In this document: positions 7,624 to 16,038 of the stretch, piece after piece
Layout of the letters: every line of letters starts with the position of its first letter
Numbering within the stretch: position 1 is the stretch's first letter
From: an uncultured Ruminococcus sp.
GTDB taxonomy: Bacteria; Bacillota; Clostridia; Oscillospirales; Ruminococcaceae
Direction: 5' to 3'
Assembly (NCBI GenBank): GCA_900319195.1
Contig: ONNL01000109.1
Location: 1-23,348, forward strand
DNA: 23,348 nucleotides
The notes under the pieces: generated by a model
Told to the model about the DNA's origin: nothing
The model's input: only the letters and a program-made list of their open reading frames with translations
Databases searched by the model: none
Position numbers and translations under genes: made by a program

Positions 7624-7674
7624 AAGCGTCATAGTGACCAGAGCTGAGCTCTCCGCTATGACGCTTGTTTTTTT
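7624..7674. terminator. Bidirectional terminator between the GGDEF and dCMP deaminase genes
   Basis: Perfect 11-base arms AAGCGTCATAG (7624-7634) and CTATGACGCTT (7656-7666) flank a loop that itself holds an AGAGC/GCTCT stem. Rightward the stem is followed by G and seven T residues (7668-7674), which overlap the complement of the deaminase TAA. Leftward it is followed by TTATTTTC. It serves both convergent genes. Confidence 0.9.
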
Positions 7675-8158
7675 ACATATCAAGGACTATCTTGTGTCCC
7701 GTCGGAGCATACTCATCGACCTTCACTCCGCACTTTTTGAACAGTATGCCCGAAGCTCTCACGCTCTCGGTGTCCGCATACTTGTTCAGATAGTAGACAA
7801 CTCTTTTTATGCCGCTCTGGATTATAGCCTTGGCGCACTCGTTGCACGGAAAGAGCGTAACATAGAGCGTACAGCCGTTCAGTCCCCCGGGAGCACTGCT
7901 GTTGAGGATAGCATTCAGCTCCGCATGGCACACAAACGGATATTTTGTATCAAGGGAGGAATCCCCTGTGCGCTCCCACGGCATTTCGTCGTCGTCACAG
8001 CCTGTCGGCATACCGTTATAGCCGACGGAAACTATCTTATTATCGCTGTTTACGATGCAGGCTCCCACCTGCGTGGAATTATCCTTGCTTCGCTCCGCCG
8101 AGAGCATTGCAATACCCATGAAGTATTCGTCCCAGCTTATGTAATCACTTCTCTTCAA
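7673..8158 (-). CDS. dCMP/cytidine deaminase family protein (ComEB-like)
   Basis: The 161-residue zinc enzyme most likely deaminates dCMP to dUMP, feeding thymidylate synthesis. The zinc motif is complete: HAE with H78 and catalytic E80, and PCNEC with C105 and C108. The N-terminal KRSDYISWDEYFMG and SKDNSTQVGACIV stretches are typical of this family, which also includes ComEB. The start is placed at TTG 8158 because GGAG (8167-8170) lies 8 bases before it and the product then begins MKRSDYISW like relatives. ATG codons at 8176 and 8191 in the same frame lack a ribosome binding site, and 8191 lies at or before the predicted transcription start. It appears monocistronic. Confidence 0.88.
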   Translation of the reverse strand: MKRSDYISWDEYFMGIAMLSAERSKDNSTQVGACIVNSDNKIVSVGYNGMPTGCDDDEMPWERTGDSSLDTKYPFVCHAELNAILNSSAPGGLNGCTLYVTLFPCNECAKAIIQSGIKRVVYYLNKYADTESVRASGILFKKCGVKVDEYAPTGHKIVLDM

Positions 8159-8198
8159 AGCATTCACTCCATTCATCACAAAGATTGACATTGACTAT

Positions 8199-8227
8199 AA
8201 TATAACATAACAGCACTGATTTGTCAA
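8199..8227 (-). promoter_or_regulatory. Promoter of the dCMP deaminase gene
   Basis: Leftward, TTGACA (8222-8227) and TATATT (8199-8204) are separated by 17 bases. A start near 8192 gives a leader of about 33 bases to the TTG codon, which supports the TTG start over the upstream ATG codons. The 8228-8309 stretch back to the nadE stop holds no gene. It contains only a weak long-range AGCTCTGAT/ATCAAAGCT pairing. Confidence 0.65.
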
Positions 8228-8309
8228 GTAAATCGGCATTTGCTGTGAGGAGTACAAGCTCTGATAATAAGCCTGTTCACCGCAAAAGGTTACTCGTCCG
8301 ATCCTGTCA

Positions 8310-9056
8310 TCAAAGCTCAAACTTGGGCATAAGGCGGAGCTTATGGAGATTTGCCGCGTGGAGCTTATCTATCCTGCTCTTGAGCTCGGGCTGCGAGCTG
8401 AGATCGTCAAGTCCGCGTATATAGCGGTCGAGAGCCGCATACGTGAAGCCGAGGTTTTCCTCGTCAGACTTTCCGCTGAGACCGTCAATGGGTACCTTGT
8501 GCACAATGTCATACGGCATACCTATCTCGTCACCGACCTGAAGCACCTCAGTCACCGTGAGGTCTGAGAGCACGGAGAAATCGCCTGCCGCGTCGCCGTA
8601 CTTTGTCGAGTAGCCGACCCAGTCCTCAGAGAGATTGCAGGTATTCACAACGCGTCCGCCGCAGCAAGCCGCAACTGCATATAGCGTAGTCATGCGGATA
8701 CGGGCGGGAGTATTCACCTGAGCCTGTCTTGTCGGCTCGATGTGCTTTGCGAGCTCGCCCATGAAGGTAGAGACAGTTTCACCGATATTCACGGTAATGC
8801 TGTCCATTCCGAGAAATCCCACAACTCTGCGGCTGTAGTCGATGTCAGGCTGTTCGCCCTGCGGCATGAGGACTCCGAGCACTCTCTCCTTACCGAGAGC
8901 CTTTACGCAGAGAGCCGCAGCAACGGAGCTGTCCTTGCCGCCCGAGATACCGATAACTGCCTTTGTATCGGGACTTGCTGTCGTTTCAAAATAGTCCCTT
9001 ATCCACTTTATTATGCGTTCTGAAACTTCCTTTGCATTGAATCCTTTGTTATCCAT
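8310..9056 (-). CDS. nadE: Ammonia-dependent NAD(+) synthetase
   Basis: The 248-residue cytosolic enzyme adenylates and amidates nicotinic acid adenine dinucleotide to NAD, using ATP and ammonia. The ATP-pyrophosphatase loop GISGGKDSS is at 36-44. The later stretches NTCNLSEDWVGYSTKYGD, GDFSVLSDLTVTEV and KSDEENLGFTY are characteristic of NadE. There is no glutaminase domain, so this is the short ammonia-dependent type, and the length fits. ATG 9056 is preceded by AAAGGAG at about 6 bases. The downstream deaminase has its own promoter, so an operon is not required. The palindromic repeat at 9101-9263 begins only 45 bases upstream, so the nadE promoter is either within or very near the repeat; I see no good -35/-10 pair. 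Confidence 0.93.
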   Translation of the reverse strand: MDNKGFNAKEVSERIIKWIRDYFETTASPDTKAVIGISGGKDSSVAAALCVKALGKERVLGVLMPQGEQPDIDYSRRVVGFLGMDSITVNIGETVSTFMGELAKHIEPTRQAQVNTPARIRMTTLYAVAACCGGRVVNTCNLSEDWVGYSTKYGDAAGDFSVLSDLTVTEVLQVGDEIGMPYDIVHKVPIDGLSGKSDEENLGFTYAALDRYIRGLDDLSSQPELKSRIDKLHAANLHKLRLMPKFEL

Positions 9057-9100
9057 AGCTTTCTCCTTTAAAAATGAGGCTGTACCTCACGGTAATATCA

Positions 9101-9263
9101 TATGGTAACCTCTAAAAACCCCTTTTGACAAAACCGTATAGGCACGCCAAATCCGTCGTCAAAGTCTCTCGGAGTACGAAAGTACGCCTTCGAGCCTTTT
9201 CCTTGGCTTTGACGTGCCTATCCGGTTTTTGCTTAATCAAATGGATTTTTAGAGGTCACCATA
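9101..9263. repeat. Complete 163-base imperfect-palindrome repeat (MITE-like)
   Basis: Terminal arms at 9101-9121 and 9243-9263 are inverted repeats matching at 19 of 21 positions (TATGGT-ACCTCTAAAAA core). Inside are arms 9130-9146 and 9213-9229 (16 of 17 pair), GTCAAAG (9158-9164) against CTTTGAC (9207-9213), and a central GTAC-GAAA-GTAC hairpin (9174-9185). The right half aligns without a gap to 1-90. There is no ORF of note and no transposase. Flanks are AT-rich, so a target duplication cannot be resolved. It could be a non-autonomous mobile element or a structured RNA/termination element between nadE and the pectate lyase gene. Confidence 0.8.
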
Positions 9264-9432
9264 TATATTGTAGCATACCTGCGGACAGTTTTCAAGTGAA
9301 CAGCGGAAGAAAAGTGTGCTGTGCCATGCAGATGCGGACAATAATGCACAGTACAGAGTATTATAGTTCATAATTACCGCCGTTTTTTCACGAAGCATGA
9401 AAAAGTCTCTTTAAAGATGATATTATATTCAA

Positions 9433-9461
9433 TTGACAGGGATATTCACATACCCTATAAT
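9433..9461 (+). promoter_or_regulatory. Full-consensus promoter of the pectate lyase gene
   Basis: TTGACA (9433-9438) and TATAAT (9456-9461) are separated by exactly 17 bases. Transcription would start near 9468, with a leader of about 54 bases. The stretch 9264-9432 between the repeat and this promoter contains no gene; it has a weak TTTTTCA/TGAAAAA hairpin near 9384-9404. Confidence 0.85.
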
Positions 9462-9521
9462 TATCTTGTAAAGAGAAAACATTCAGAGCTTCTTATCATT
9501 ATTTTTTGAAGGGAGTATATC

Positions 9522-12224
9522 ATGAAATTATTCAAAAGATTACTTACCGCTGCTATGTCGGCAGTTATCGGAACGGCTGCATTGAATTTCCCTCAGCTTT
9601 CAAATGACAGCATGACCGCCGAAGCAGCCTCGTCCTATCCCGTTCAGGAGTTCAGGCTCGGGATATTCGACACCAACAGGAACGTTAACCTCGTTGACGG
9701 AGCTGTCACCTCGGCAAAGCTCAACGGCACCGATACTGAAAAATGGTCGGTGAATTTTGTCTCGGACGGCGTATTCGAGCTCATGTCCTCAAACGGCTCG
9801 ACACTGCTGACCGCCTCGGGAACTGCTGTAACTGCCGCAGCCGATACGAATGCAGCCTCTCAGCGCTGGCAGATAATACCCGTACAGAACGATTTCGACG
9901 GCTATGCGCTCTACTACAAGGTCGTATCGAATGCCGACACCTCAAAGGCACTCACCTTCGACCCAGACACGAACAGCTGCGGACTTGAGACCTACTCGGG
10001 CGCAGATCATCAGAAGTTCAAGCTCAACCTCGACGGCGAGGAGGGCTACTCAGCAAACTGCATGACTCCCTCGGGAGAAAAAGCCTGCACGATAGGCGGA
10101 CTCCTCGGTGAGACGGTTTTCGTTGACACGGTAGACGAGCTGAAATCCGCTATCGGTGACACAAAGCCCAAGACCGTCGTGGTCACGGCAGACCTCGATA
10201 TGCAGAAGGAGGCTCACACGAGGATACGCGATAACAAAACGATCATCGGCTCCTATGCCAAGAATACGATATACGATTCCTATTTCAGAACTAACAACGA
10301 ATACGGCACAGAGGGCGACGAGCCCTCCGACAACATCATAATCAAGAATCTCCACATGGTCGCAAAGAACGTCCCCAACAGGATACTCTTCAACGTCTGG
10401 TCGTCACGTCAGATCTGGATAGACCACATCAACTTCGAGAGCCTTCTCAGCTACGACAGAACGGGCAACGGTCAGGACGAGGTCGGCAAGTTCATCTGGA
10501 TAAACACTCCCTACATGACCTATATGGACAAGAAGGACAACGGCAGAAGTCCCGACTATGTGACCATTTCCTACTGCAAGTTCACCCACAGATATTGGAC
10601 AGTCGCTTACGGCACTCAGAACAGCGAGATAACACGCGACAGGACAACTCTCATGTACAACTGGTGGAACGAATGCGTCCGCCGCTGTCCTCAGCTTGGC
10701 AACGGCAGTGCTCACGTATACAACAACTATTTCAGCGGCTATGACAGCGGCAACGGCAGCGGTACATCGCAGATAATCGGCGGTGACGGCTCCGACATGG
10801 TAAGTGAGAGCAACCGCTTCCAGTCCTTCACAGCTTCACAGGCACTCTGCATGGGCGGCGGCAGTGAGCCTGCCCGTGACAGTAATTCCTACCTCTCATC
10901 ATCAAGCTCGGCAACACCCTCGAAAATCTCGTTCAGCCCCAAGGTGACGAGCTCATGGTACCCGAATAAGACAAACTACGGCTACGAGCTGCTTGACGCT
11001 TACAACACGAGCGGCACCGATACAAAGAGCTTCTGCACGAAGTATGCAGGCTGCTCGAGCTCCGAGAGCGGATTTAAGTACATCACAGACGCGGACTTCG
11101 CTTCATGGATAACGACCGACTACGACGACTTCTTCCTGAAGGACATCGAGGTCTCGGAGGGCAAGGCTGCTGCGCTCGTAAACGAGAGCGAGAGATACGC
11201 ATTCCGCAATGTCGGCAGCGGACTCTATCTCGGCGTTGAAAATGCTTCCGCGGCAAATGCGGCAGATGTACAGCAGCTTGCTGACAAGCAGACTTGGAGC
11301 GTAAAGGCTTCCGACAAGGGCTATTACTACATCTATTCACAGGTAGGCAGCGGCTCGGAGTATCTCCTCGACGTTGCAGACGCGAAGTCCGACAACGGCA
11401 CTAACATCGGCATTTTCACAAATACGAACTGTGACGCACAGCTCTTCAAGTTCGTTTCAAACGGCGACGGCACATTCACTCTCGCCACAAAGGTATCAAA
11501 GGACAAGTCGGCAGTCGGCATTGTTGCAGGCAGCAAGGATGCCGGAGCTTCCGCTGTCGAGTGGTCGTCCGACGGCTCTGACAATCAGAAGTGGATAATC
11601 GAGGACTCCACGGGCACAGTCATCAGCGGTATGCAGGTGCTCGACACGGAGCGTATGCAGTCCTACTCGATAGCAAGCGACGTTGCAGTCGGCACTGAGA
11701 TATTCGGTGACCGCGAGGGCAAGACCTTCACAGCACTTGCTGACGAGCTTGCAGGCGGCGAGCTTATCAGGACAGCCTGCGATTCCAAGAGCAGCACATC
11801 GGCACTCGCAAGGATCACTGCCGCTTCGGACATGGATCTCTATGTCCTCCTCGACAGCAGAGTTTCAGCCGCTCCCTCATGGCTCGGCGGATATACCGCA
11901 GCGGAGCTCACAGCGGAATCGGGCGATGTGAAGTTCATCGTGTACAAGAAATCGCTCAGCGCCGGCGAGAGCGTTACTCTCGGTGAAAACGGACAGTCCT
12001 CGGGCTGCTGGAATTACTGCGCGATAGCCGCAGCTGCGGAGACTGAAATTGCCGCAGACCTCAACGGCGACGGCGTATTCTCGGTGGCTGACCTCACAGC
12101 ACTCAACAACTGGCTGCTCGGCGGCGAAAACAGTATCGTCAACTGGCAGGCAGGCGACCTCAACTGCGACAACAGGCTCAGCACCTTTGACCTGATCCTC
12201 ATGAGAAAAATGCTCTTTGCATAA
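9522..12224 (+). CDS. Secreted pectate lyase (PL1 family) with ricin-type domains and dockerin
   Basis: The 900-residue protein should cleave polygalacturonate by beta-elimination at the cell surface. A signal peptide (about 1-35, KLFKR then a hydrophobic stretch, AEA-A cleavage) leads. Next come a ricin/CBM13-like domain (about 38-167) and the lyase domain (about 195-475). The lyase shows WIDHINFE, YNWWNECVRRCPQL with R388 as the likely catalytic arginine of RxP, and VYNNYFSGYD. A second ricin-like domain follows (about 553-693), with repeated Q-x-W/F ends such as NQKW. A module of about 140 residues (697-840) of a kind found in other pectin enzymes comes next. The chain ends in a dockerin (844-900) with two calcium loops, DLNGDGVFSVAD and DLNCDNRLSTFD. 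The dockerin implies attachment to a scaffoldin cohesin. ATG 9522 follows GGGAG at 7 bases. It is monocistronic. Confidence 0.92.
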   Translation: MKLFKRLLTAAMSAVIGTAALNFPQLSNDSMTAEAASSYPVQEFRLGIFDTNRNVNLVDGAVTSAKLNGTDTEKWSVNFVSDGVFELMSSNGSTLLTASGTAVTAAADTNAASQRWQIIPVQNDFDGYALYYKVVSNADTSKALTFDPDTNSCGLETYSGADHQKFKLNLDGEEGYSANCMTPSGEKACTIGGLLGETVFVDTVDELKSAIGDTKPKTVVVTADLDMQKEAHTRIRDNKTIIGSYAKNTIYDSYFRTNNEYGTEGDEPSDNIIIKNLHMVAKNVPNRILFNVWSSRQIWIDHINFESLLSYDRTGNGQDEVGKFIWINTPYMTYMDKKDNGRSPDYVTISYCKFTHRYWTVAYGTQNSEITRDRTTLMYNWWNECVRRCPQLGNGSAHVYNNYFSGYDSGNGSGTSQIIGGDGSDMVSESNRFQSFTASQALCMGGGSEPARDSNSYLSSSSSATPSKISFSPKVTSSWYPNKTNYGYELLDAYNTSGTDTKSFCTKYAGCSSSESGFKYITDADFASWITTDYDDFFLKDIEVSEGKAAALVNESERYAFRNVGSGLYLGVENASAANAADVQQLADKQTWSVKASDKGYYYIYSQVGSGSEYLLDVADAKSDNGTNIGIFTNTNCDAQLFKFVSNGDGTFTLATKVSKDKSAVGIVAGSKDAGASAVEWSSDGSDNQKWIIEDSTGTVISGMQVLDTERMQSYSIASDVAVGTEIFGDREGKTFTALADELAGGELIRTACDSKSSTSALARITAASDMDLYVLLDSRVSAAPSWLGGYTAAELTAESGDVKFIVYKKSLSAGESVTLGENGQSSGCWNYCAIAAAAETEIAADLNGDGVFSVADLTALNNWLLGGENSIVNWQAGDLNCDNRLSTFDLILMRKMLFA

Positions 12225-12237
12225 CACGGCATAAGGA

Positions 12238-12268
12238 ATGCCCCTCTGTTTCGGAGGGGCATTTTTGT
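12238..12268 (+). terminator. Terminator of the pectate lyase gene
   Basis: Perfect 9-base arms ATGCCCCTC (12238-12246) and GAGGGGCAT (12254-12262) enclose a 7-base loop and are followed by TTTTGTTTT. It begins 13 bases past the stop codon. I see no clear leftward terminator for the alcohol dehydrogenase gene that ends at 12376. Confidence 0.92.
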
Positions 12269-12375
12269 TTTGAAAAATAACTGTTTTTAAAGCGGTCGGC
12301 TCGTGGTGGGCAAATATGCAAACGCCAACACTTAACGTCCACAAAAAATTATGACTCAGTTTTTATACATCACAC

Positions 12376-13557
12376 TCAGAGCGAAGCGTGAGCAGCAATG
12401 TGGTATATCTCAGCAACGTCCTCCGACGAGAGCTTCACGAAGCCGCCTGTCCTGCCATCACCGAGTCCGAGCTTCTCCACAAGTGTGGGAATGTCCTCCT
12501 CACGAGCGCCGAGCTCCGCAAAGTTTATCGGCATACCGATGTCGTGCAGGAAGGTTCGGAAGCGCTTAATTCCCTCGAGAGCGGTCTTTTCGGGGTCGGC
12601 AAAATCCATCTGACAGCCCCACACACGCACAGCCGCCTCGGCAAAGCGCATGACATCATGCTTATGGACGAACTCCATCCACGCAGGCATGATAACAGCA
12701 AGTCCCGCGCCGTGAGCGCAGTCATACAGTCCCGAGAGCTCGTGCTCGATGCCGTGGCTGTTCCAATCCTGTTCCCTGCCGACTCCGACGATATTCGTGT
12801 GAGCGACCGTACCTGCCCACATAATGTTCGCACGAGCCTGATAGTCGTTCGGGTCAGCGATAACACGCGGAGTCTCCTTTATCATCGTAAGGAGCACAGC
12901 CTCGCACAGACGGTCGGTCATCTCGACGTCCTTCGTGTTGGTGAAATAGCGCTCAAAGACGTGCGCCATTATGTCCGTCGCACCGCAGGCTGTCTGATAC
13001 GGCGGGAGCGTGCAGGTGAGCTGAGGGTCCATTATCGAGAAGCGCGGACGGATAAGGTCGGAGCCTGTACCGCGCTTGATACCGCCCTCCTCCTTCGTGA
13101 TGACCGAGTCGCCCGAGCCTTCACTTCCTGCCGCAGCAATTGTCAGCACAGTGCCAACGGGGAGCGCCTTCTCGGGAGTTGCCCTGCCGATATAGAAATC
13201 CCAGAAATCGCCGTCATAGACGGTACCAAGCGCAATAGCCTTCGAGGAGTCGATGACCGAGCCGCCGCCGACGCTGACTATGAAATCCACATTTTCCCTG
13301 CGGCAGAGCTCAATGCCCTCATAAACCTTGGTATCGCGCGGATTAGGCTTAACACCGCCGAGTGTAACGTATCCGATGCCTGCCGCCTCAAGCGACTTTG
13401 TAACGCGGTCGAGCAGTCCCGAGCGTACCGCCGAGCCCGAGCCGTAGTGCACGAGCACCTTTGTGCCGCCGTGCTTTTTGACGTATTTTCCGCACTCGTT
13501 CTCGGTATCTCTGCCAAATACAAATTCCGTCGGACTGTAAAACTGAAAATTATTCAT
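12376..13557 (-). CDS. Iron-containing alcohol dehydrogenase (butanol dehydrogenase/YqhD-like)
   Basis: The 393-residue cytosolic enzyme likely reduces an aldehyde to an alcohol with NAD(P)H, disposing of fermentation electrons or toxic aldehydes. The cofactor loop SVGGGSVIDSSKA (GGGS at 97-100) is clear. By comparison with YqhD the metal ligands are D195, H199, H272 (in IEHELSG) and H282 (in DCAHGAGLA). Length and the N-terminal FQFYSPTEFVFGR are typical of the butanol dehydrogenase group. The exact substrate and cofactor preference cannot be told. ATG 13557 follows AAAGGAG at 7 bases. It is divergent from the DUF2079 gene and appears to be transcribed alone. Confidence 0.92.
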   Translation of the reverse strand: MNNFQFYSPTEFVFGRDTENECGKYVKKHGGTKVLVHYGSGSAVRSGLLDRVTKSLEAAGIGYVTLGGVKPNPRDTKVYEGIELCRRENVDFIVSVGGGSVIDSSKAIALGTVYDGDFWDFYIGRATPEKALPVGTVLTIAAAGSEGSGDSVITKEEGGIKRGTGSDLIRPRFSIMDPQLTCTLPPYQTACGATDIMAHVFERYFTNTKDVEMTDRLCEAVLLTMIKETPRVIADPNDYQARANIMWAGTVAHTNIVGVGREQDWNSHGIEHELSGLYDCAHGAGLAVIMPAWMEFVHKHDVMRFAEAAVRVWGCQMDFADPEKTALEGIKRFRTFLHDIGMPINFAELGAREEDIPTLVEKLGLGDGRTGGFVKLSSEDVAEIYHIAAHASL

Positions 13558-13605
13558 AATATTTCTCCTTTTTGTTTTGATTTTTCAGCGAAATCAGCTA
13601 CGATC

Positions 13606-13634
13606 ATTATATCATACCTTTTTTCGATTTGCAA
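13606..13634 (-). promoter_or_regulatory. Probable promoter of the alcohol dehydrogenase gene
   Basis: Leftward, TATAAT (13606-13611) is preceded at 17 bases by TTGCAA (13629-13634), which matches 4 of 6 of the -35 consensus. The leader would be about 42 bases. Confidence 0.55.
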
Positions 13635-13679
13635 TATTTCCCATGCAAATTTTTTTCGCCCGATACGTGCAAAAACGGG

Positions 13680-13708
13680 TTGACACAAGCTGTATACAGT
13701 GGTATAAT
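13680..13708 (+). promoter_or_regulatory. Full-consensus promoter of the DUF2079 gene with palindrome in the spacer
   Basis: TTGACA (13680-13685) and TATAAT (13703-13708) are spaced by exactly 17 bases. The spacer contains the perfect palindrome CTGTATACAG (13690-13699), a reasonable operator position. The leader would be about 55 bases. Confidence 0.82.
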
Positions 13709-13771
13709 AAAATTTGTATATGTGTTTTTTACGGAACTATATATATATATTTTTGTTAACGGAGGGCGAAA

Positions 13772-15967
13772 ATGGATAAAAATACAAAACCTGTTGAAGT
13801 AAAAAATAAAAAGAAACAAGACGAGAATACGGACACTCCCAAGAAGTCCGAAAAGAAGTCGGAGAAGCCGAAAAAGACCGATACCACTGCTGCTCCGGAA
13901 AAGGAGAAGAAGTCCGCGGAGACTGCCGACAAGTCCGAGGATAAGGACAAGAGTGCAGTCACGGAGACCGAGAGCAAGGGGGCTGTGACCGAAAACGGTG
14001 ACGCTGAGACCGCCGCAGATGGCGGCGAGAGTGCTCCCGCTGAGGAGACCGTCACAGTGAAGATGATGATAAAGCAAGTCATTTCGCTCATCAGCGGATT
14101 CCTCACGGACTGCGGCATTCCCAACGGACTGCTCGCACGTCTCGGCGGTCTGTATTTCCTTTTCTCTGCGGTCAACATCGCATCGGAGCGCAAAAAAGAC
14201 AAGCTTGCAATTGCAGGCTGGAAGGAATTCGTCAAGGACGTTTCATTCGGCTCGCTCGTATTCAGGTGCGCGATAGGCTTCATTTTGCTGACTGCGCTGT
14301 ATTACGGCTTCAGCAAGTACAAGATAAAGCACGCTGACGTCATAGATTCGGCAATGCTGTTCACGGGTATCACCGCATTCTCCTGTCAGCTTCTCTGGGA
14401 GGCGGACAACTTCTATCTTGCGATGGGTGTCCTCGGAATTACGGGAGTTTTCATCGCTTACAGCGTCGGCAGGCTTGACCACAAGCTCCTTGCCAAAATA
14501 CCGCGGTACGTAAGCATCCCGCTGATACTGCTGTTCACTGTCGGAGTCGGGATATTCCTCGGTATAACCTCTGTCAGCAGAAACAGGATATTCAGCTCAA
14601 ACTGCTTTGATATGGGTATTTTCGTGCAGATGTACCACTCGCTCAGCGACAACCTCACAGCCGTTACCACCTGCGAAAGAGACCACTTCCTCTCGCATTT
14701 CAGGGTACACGCTTCATACATCTTCTATGTTCTCGCACCTATCTATAAGATCTTCCCGAAGGGCGATACGCTCCTCATCGCACAGGCTGTTCTCACCGTA
14801 TCGGGTGTAATACCGCTCATGCTCATAGGCAAGAGACACAATTTCAAGGGACTTTCCCTCATCGGCATTTCCCTCATGTACCTCTTCTACTCGGGACTCA
14901 TTGCTCCGAACTACTATGAATTCCACGAGAACTGCTTCCTGCCGACACTGCTCATGTGGCTTCTCTACGCAGTTGACAGCAGAAAGTATATCCTCTTCTA
15001 CATCATGTCCGTACTCACCTGCACGGTCAAGGAGGACGCTCCGCTCTATGTTATCTGCATAGGACTCTTCCTCCTGTTCGACGAAAAGTCGATAAAGCGC
15101 CTGCACGGACTCATAATGACAGCTCTTTCCGGCAGCTATTTCGTATTCATCACCAACTGGCTCAAGGAAAACGGCGACGGCGACATGATGATGTCCACAC
15201 GTTTCGGAAACCTCACTATTGATGCCGACAAGGGCTTCGCCGGCATTTTCATGAACATCATCACAGACCCCGGCTACTTCTTCAGCACCTTCATGCAGAG
15301 GCGTGACGCGGGAGCTAATGTCCCCGAGGAAATGCTGATATTCTTCCTCGAAATGATGGTCCCCCTGCTCTTCCTGCCCTTCATGACAACAAAGATACGC
15401 CGATTCCTGCTCATGATACCCTTTGTTATAATGAACCTCGTTATCGGCTCGGGCTACGGATATGCGGTACAGATGGGCTATCAGTACACCTTCGGTCCTG
15501 CTGCCCTGCTCATATACATGGTGATCCTCAACTGCGCTGACCTTGAGGACAAGCGAAAGACCGTGCTCTCCGTTGCGGCAATGTACGCCTCATTCGTGAC
15601 CTCCTTTGCGATGTACACCTCGAATATCGACAGATACTACACTCCCTACAAGGAGAGACAGGACCACTACGACTACATGGACGAGTGCCTTGAATCCTTG
15701 CCTGAGGACGCTTCTATCGCCTGCAACGGCTGGTATCTGCCTCATGCGGCTAACCGCAAGGAGGTTTACCTCTTTGACGGCGGCGACCTTGAAAGGATAG
15801 ACGACCGGATAGTAGGCATCAAGGATATGGACAGATACGATTACTTCGTACTCAGCTCAAACGAGGAAAACCTCAGCACTATTCAGATGTACCTTGCAAA
15901 TGCAGGCTATACGCTCTGGGGCAACTGTGACAATACGATACTCGTATACAAGAGTCCGACTGCCTGA
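13772..15967 (+). CDS. DUF2079 family polytopic membrane protein
   Basis: The 731-residue protein begins with about 90 highly charged, low-complexity residues rich in K, E, S and T (KKSEKKSEKPKK and similar), predicted to be cytosolic and disordered. About ten or more membrane helices follow (about 105-600). Conserved DUF2079 features are FDMGIFVQMYHSL, FRVHASYIFYVLAPIYKIFP and the EFHENCFLP segment. The C-terminal 130 residues form a soluble domain (LPEDASIACNGWYLPHAA, DYFVLSSNEEN). The family resembles GT-C-type glycosyltransferases that use lipid-linked sugars, but its substrate has not been established to my knowledge. ATG 13772 follows GGAGGG at a normal distance. The charged N-terminal tail seems specific to this lineage and could dock a partner or membrane phospholipid. 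Confidence 0.85.
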   Translation: MDKNTKPVEVKNKKKQDENTDTPKKSEKKSEKPKKTDTTAAPEKEKKSAETADKSEDKDKSAVTETESKGAVTENGDAETAADGGESAPAEETVTVKMMIKQVISLISGFLTDCGIPNGLLARLGGLYFLFSAVNIASERKKDKLAIAGWKEFVKDVSFGSLVFRCAIGFILLTALYYGFSKYKIKHADVIDSAMLFTGITAFSCQLLWEADNFYLAMGVLGITGVFIAYSVGRLDHKLLAKIPRYVSIPLILLFTVGVGIFLGITSVSRNRIFSSNCFDMGIFVQMYHSLSDNLTAVTTCERDHFLSHFRVHASYIFYVLAPIYKIFPKGDTLLIAQAVLTVSGVIPLMLIGKRHNFKGLSLIGISLMYLFYSGLIAPNYYEFHENCFLPTLLMWLLYAVDSRKYILFYIMSVLTCTVKEDAPLYVICIGLFLLFDEKSIKRLHGLIMTALSGSYFVFITNWLKENGDGDMMMSTRFGNLTIDADKGFAGIFMNIITDPGYFFSTFMQRRDAGANVPEEMLIFFLEMMVPLLFLPFMTTKIRRFLLMIPFVIMNLVIGSGYGYAVQMGYQYTFGPAALLIYMVILNCADLEDKRKTVLSVAAMYASFVTSFAMYTSNIDRYYTPYKERQDHYDYMDECLESLPEDASIACNGWYLPHAANRKEVYLFDGGDLERIDDRIVGIKDMDRYDYFVLSSNEENLSTIQMYLANAGYTLWGNCDNTILVYKSPTA

Positions 15968-15995
15968 AAAATAAAACCAAATACTCTGTAACAAT

Positions 15996-16038
15996 ATCGC
16001 TCTCCCGTGAATATTATATCTCGGGAGGCGATTTTTTT
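15996..16038 (+). terminator. Terminator-like hairpin containing the next gene's ribosome binding site
   Basis: Arms ATCGC-T-CTCCCG (15996-16007) and CGGGAGGCGAT (16022-16032) form 11 pairs with one bulged T at 16001 and a 14-base loop, followed by a run of seven T residues (16032-16038). It lies 29 bases past the DUF2079 stop codon and looks like an intrinsic terminator. Its 3' arm carries GGGAGG, the ribosome binding site for the TTG start at 16037, and the T-tract runs into that start. Confidence 0.8.

Noticed and set aside
8159..8191. ATG starts at 8176 and 8191 for the dCMP deaminase
   Set aside because: Neither has a Shine-Dalgarno sequence. TTG 8158 has GGAG at 8 bases and gives the family-typical N-terminus. 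ATG 8191 coincides with the predicted transcription start.
12370..12391. TCAC/GTGA hairpin as terminator of the alcohol dehydrogenase gene
   Set aside because: The stem is short and mismatched and is not followed by a T-tract in the leftward direction.
12388..13683. 431-codon open frame on the plus strand
   Set aside because: It lies antisense to the alcohol dehydrogenase gene, whose protein has all family motifs and a good ribosome binding site. The plus frame encodes no recognisable protein; it is a codon-bias shadow.
13756..14283. Serine/phenylalanine-rich 175-codon frame on the minus strand
   Set aside because: It is the reverse complement of the K/E/S-rich tail of the DUF2079 gene and has no ribosome binding site or relatives I recognise.
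16007..16036. GTG start at 16007 for the small membrane protein
   Set aside because: The codon lies at the base of the terminator-like stem with no ribosome binding site before it; TTG 16037 follows GGGAGG at 8 bases.
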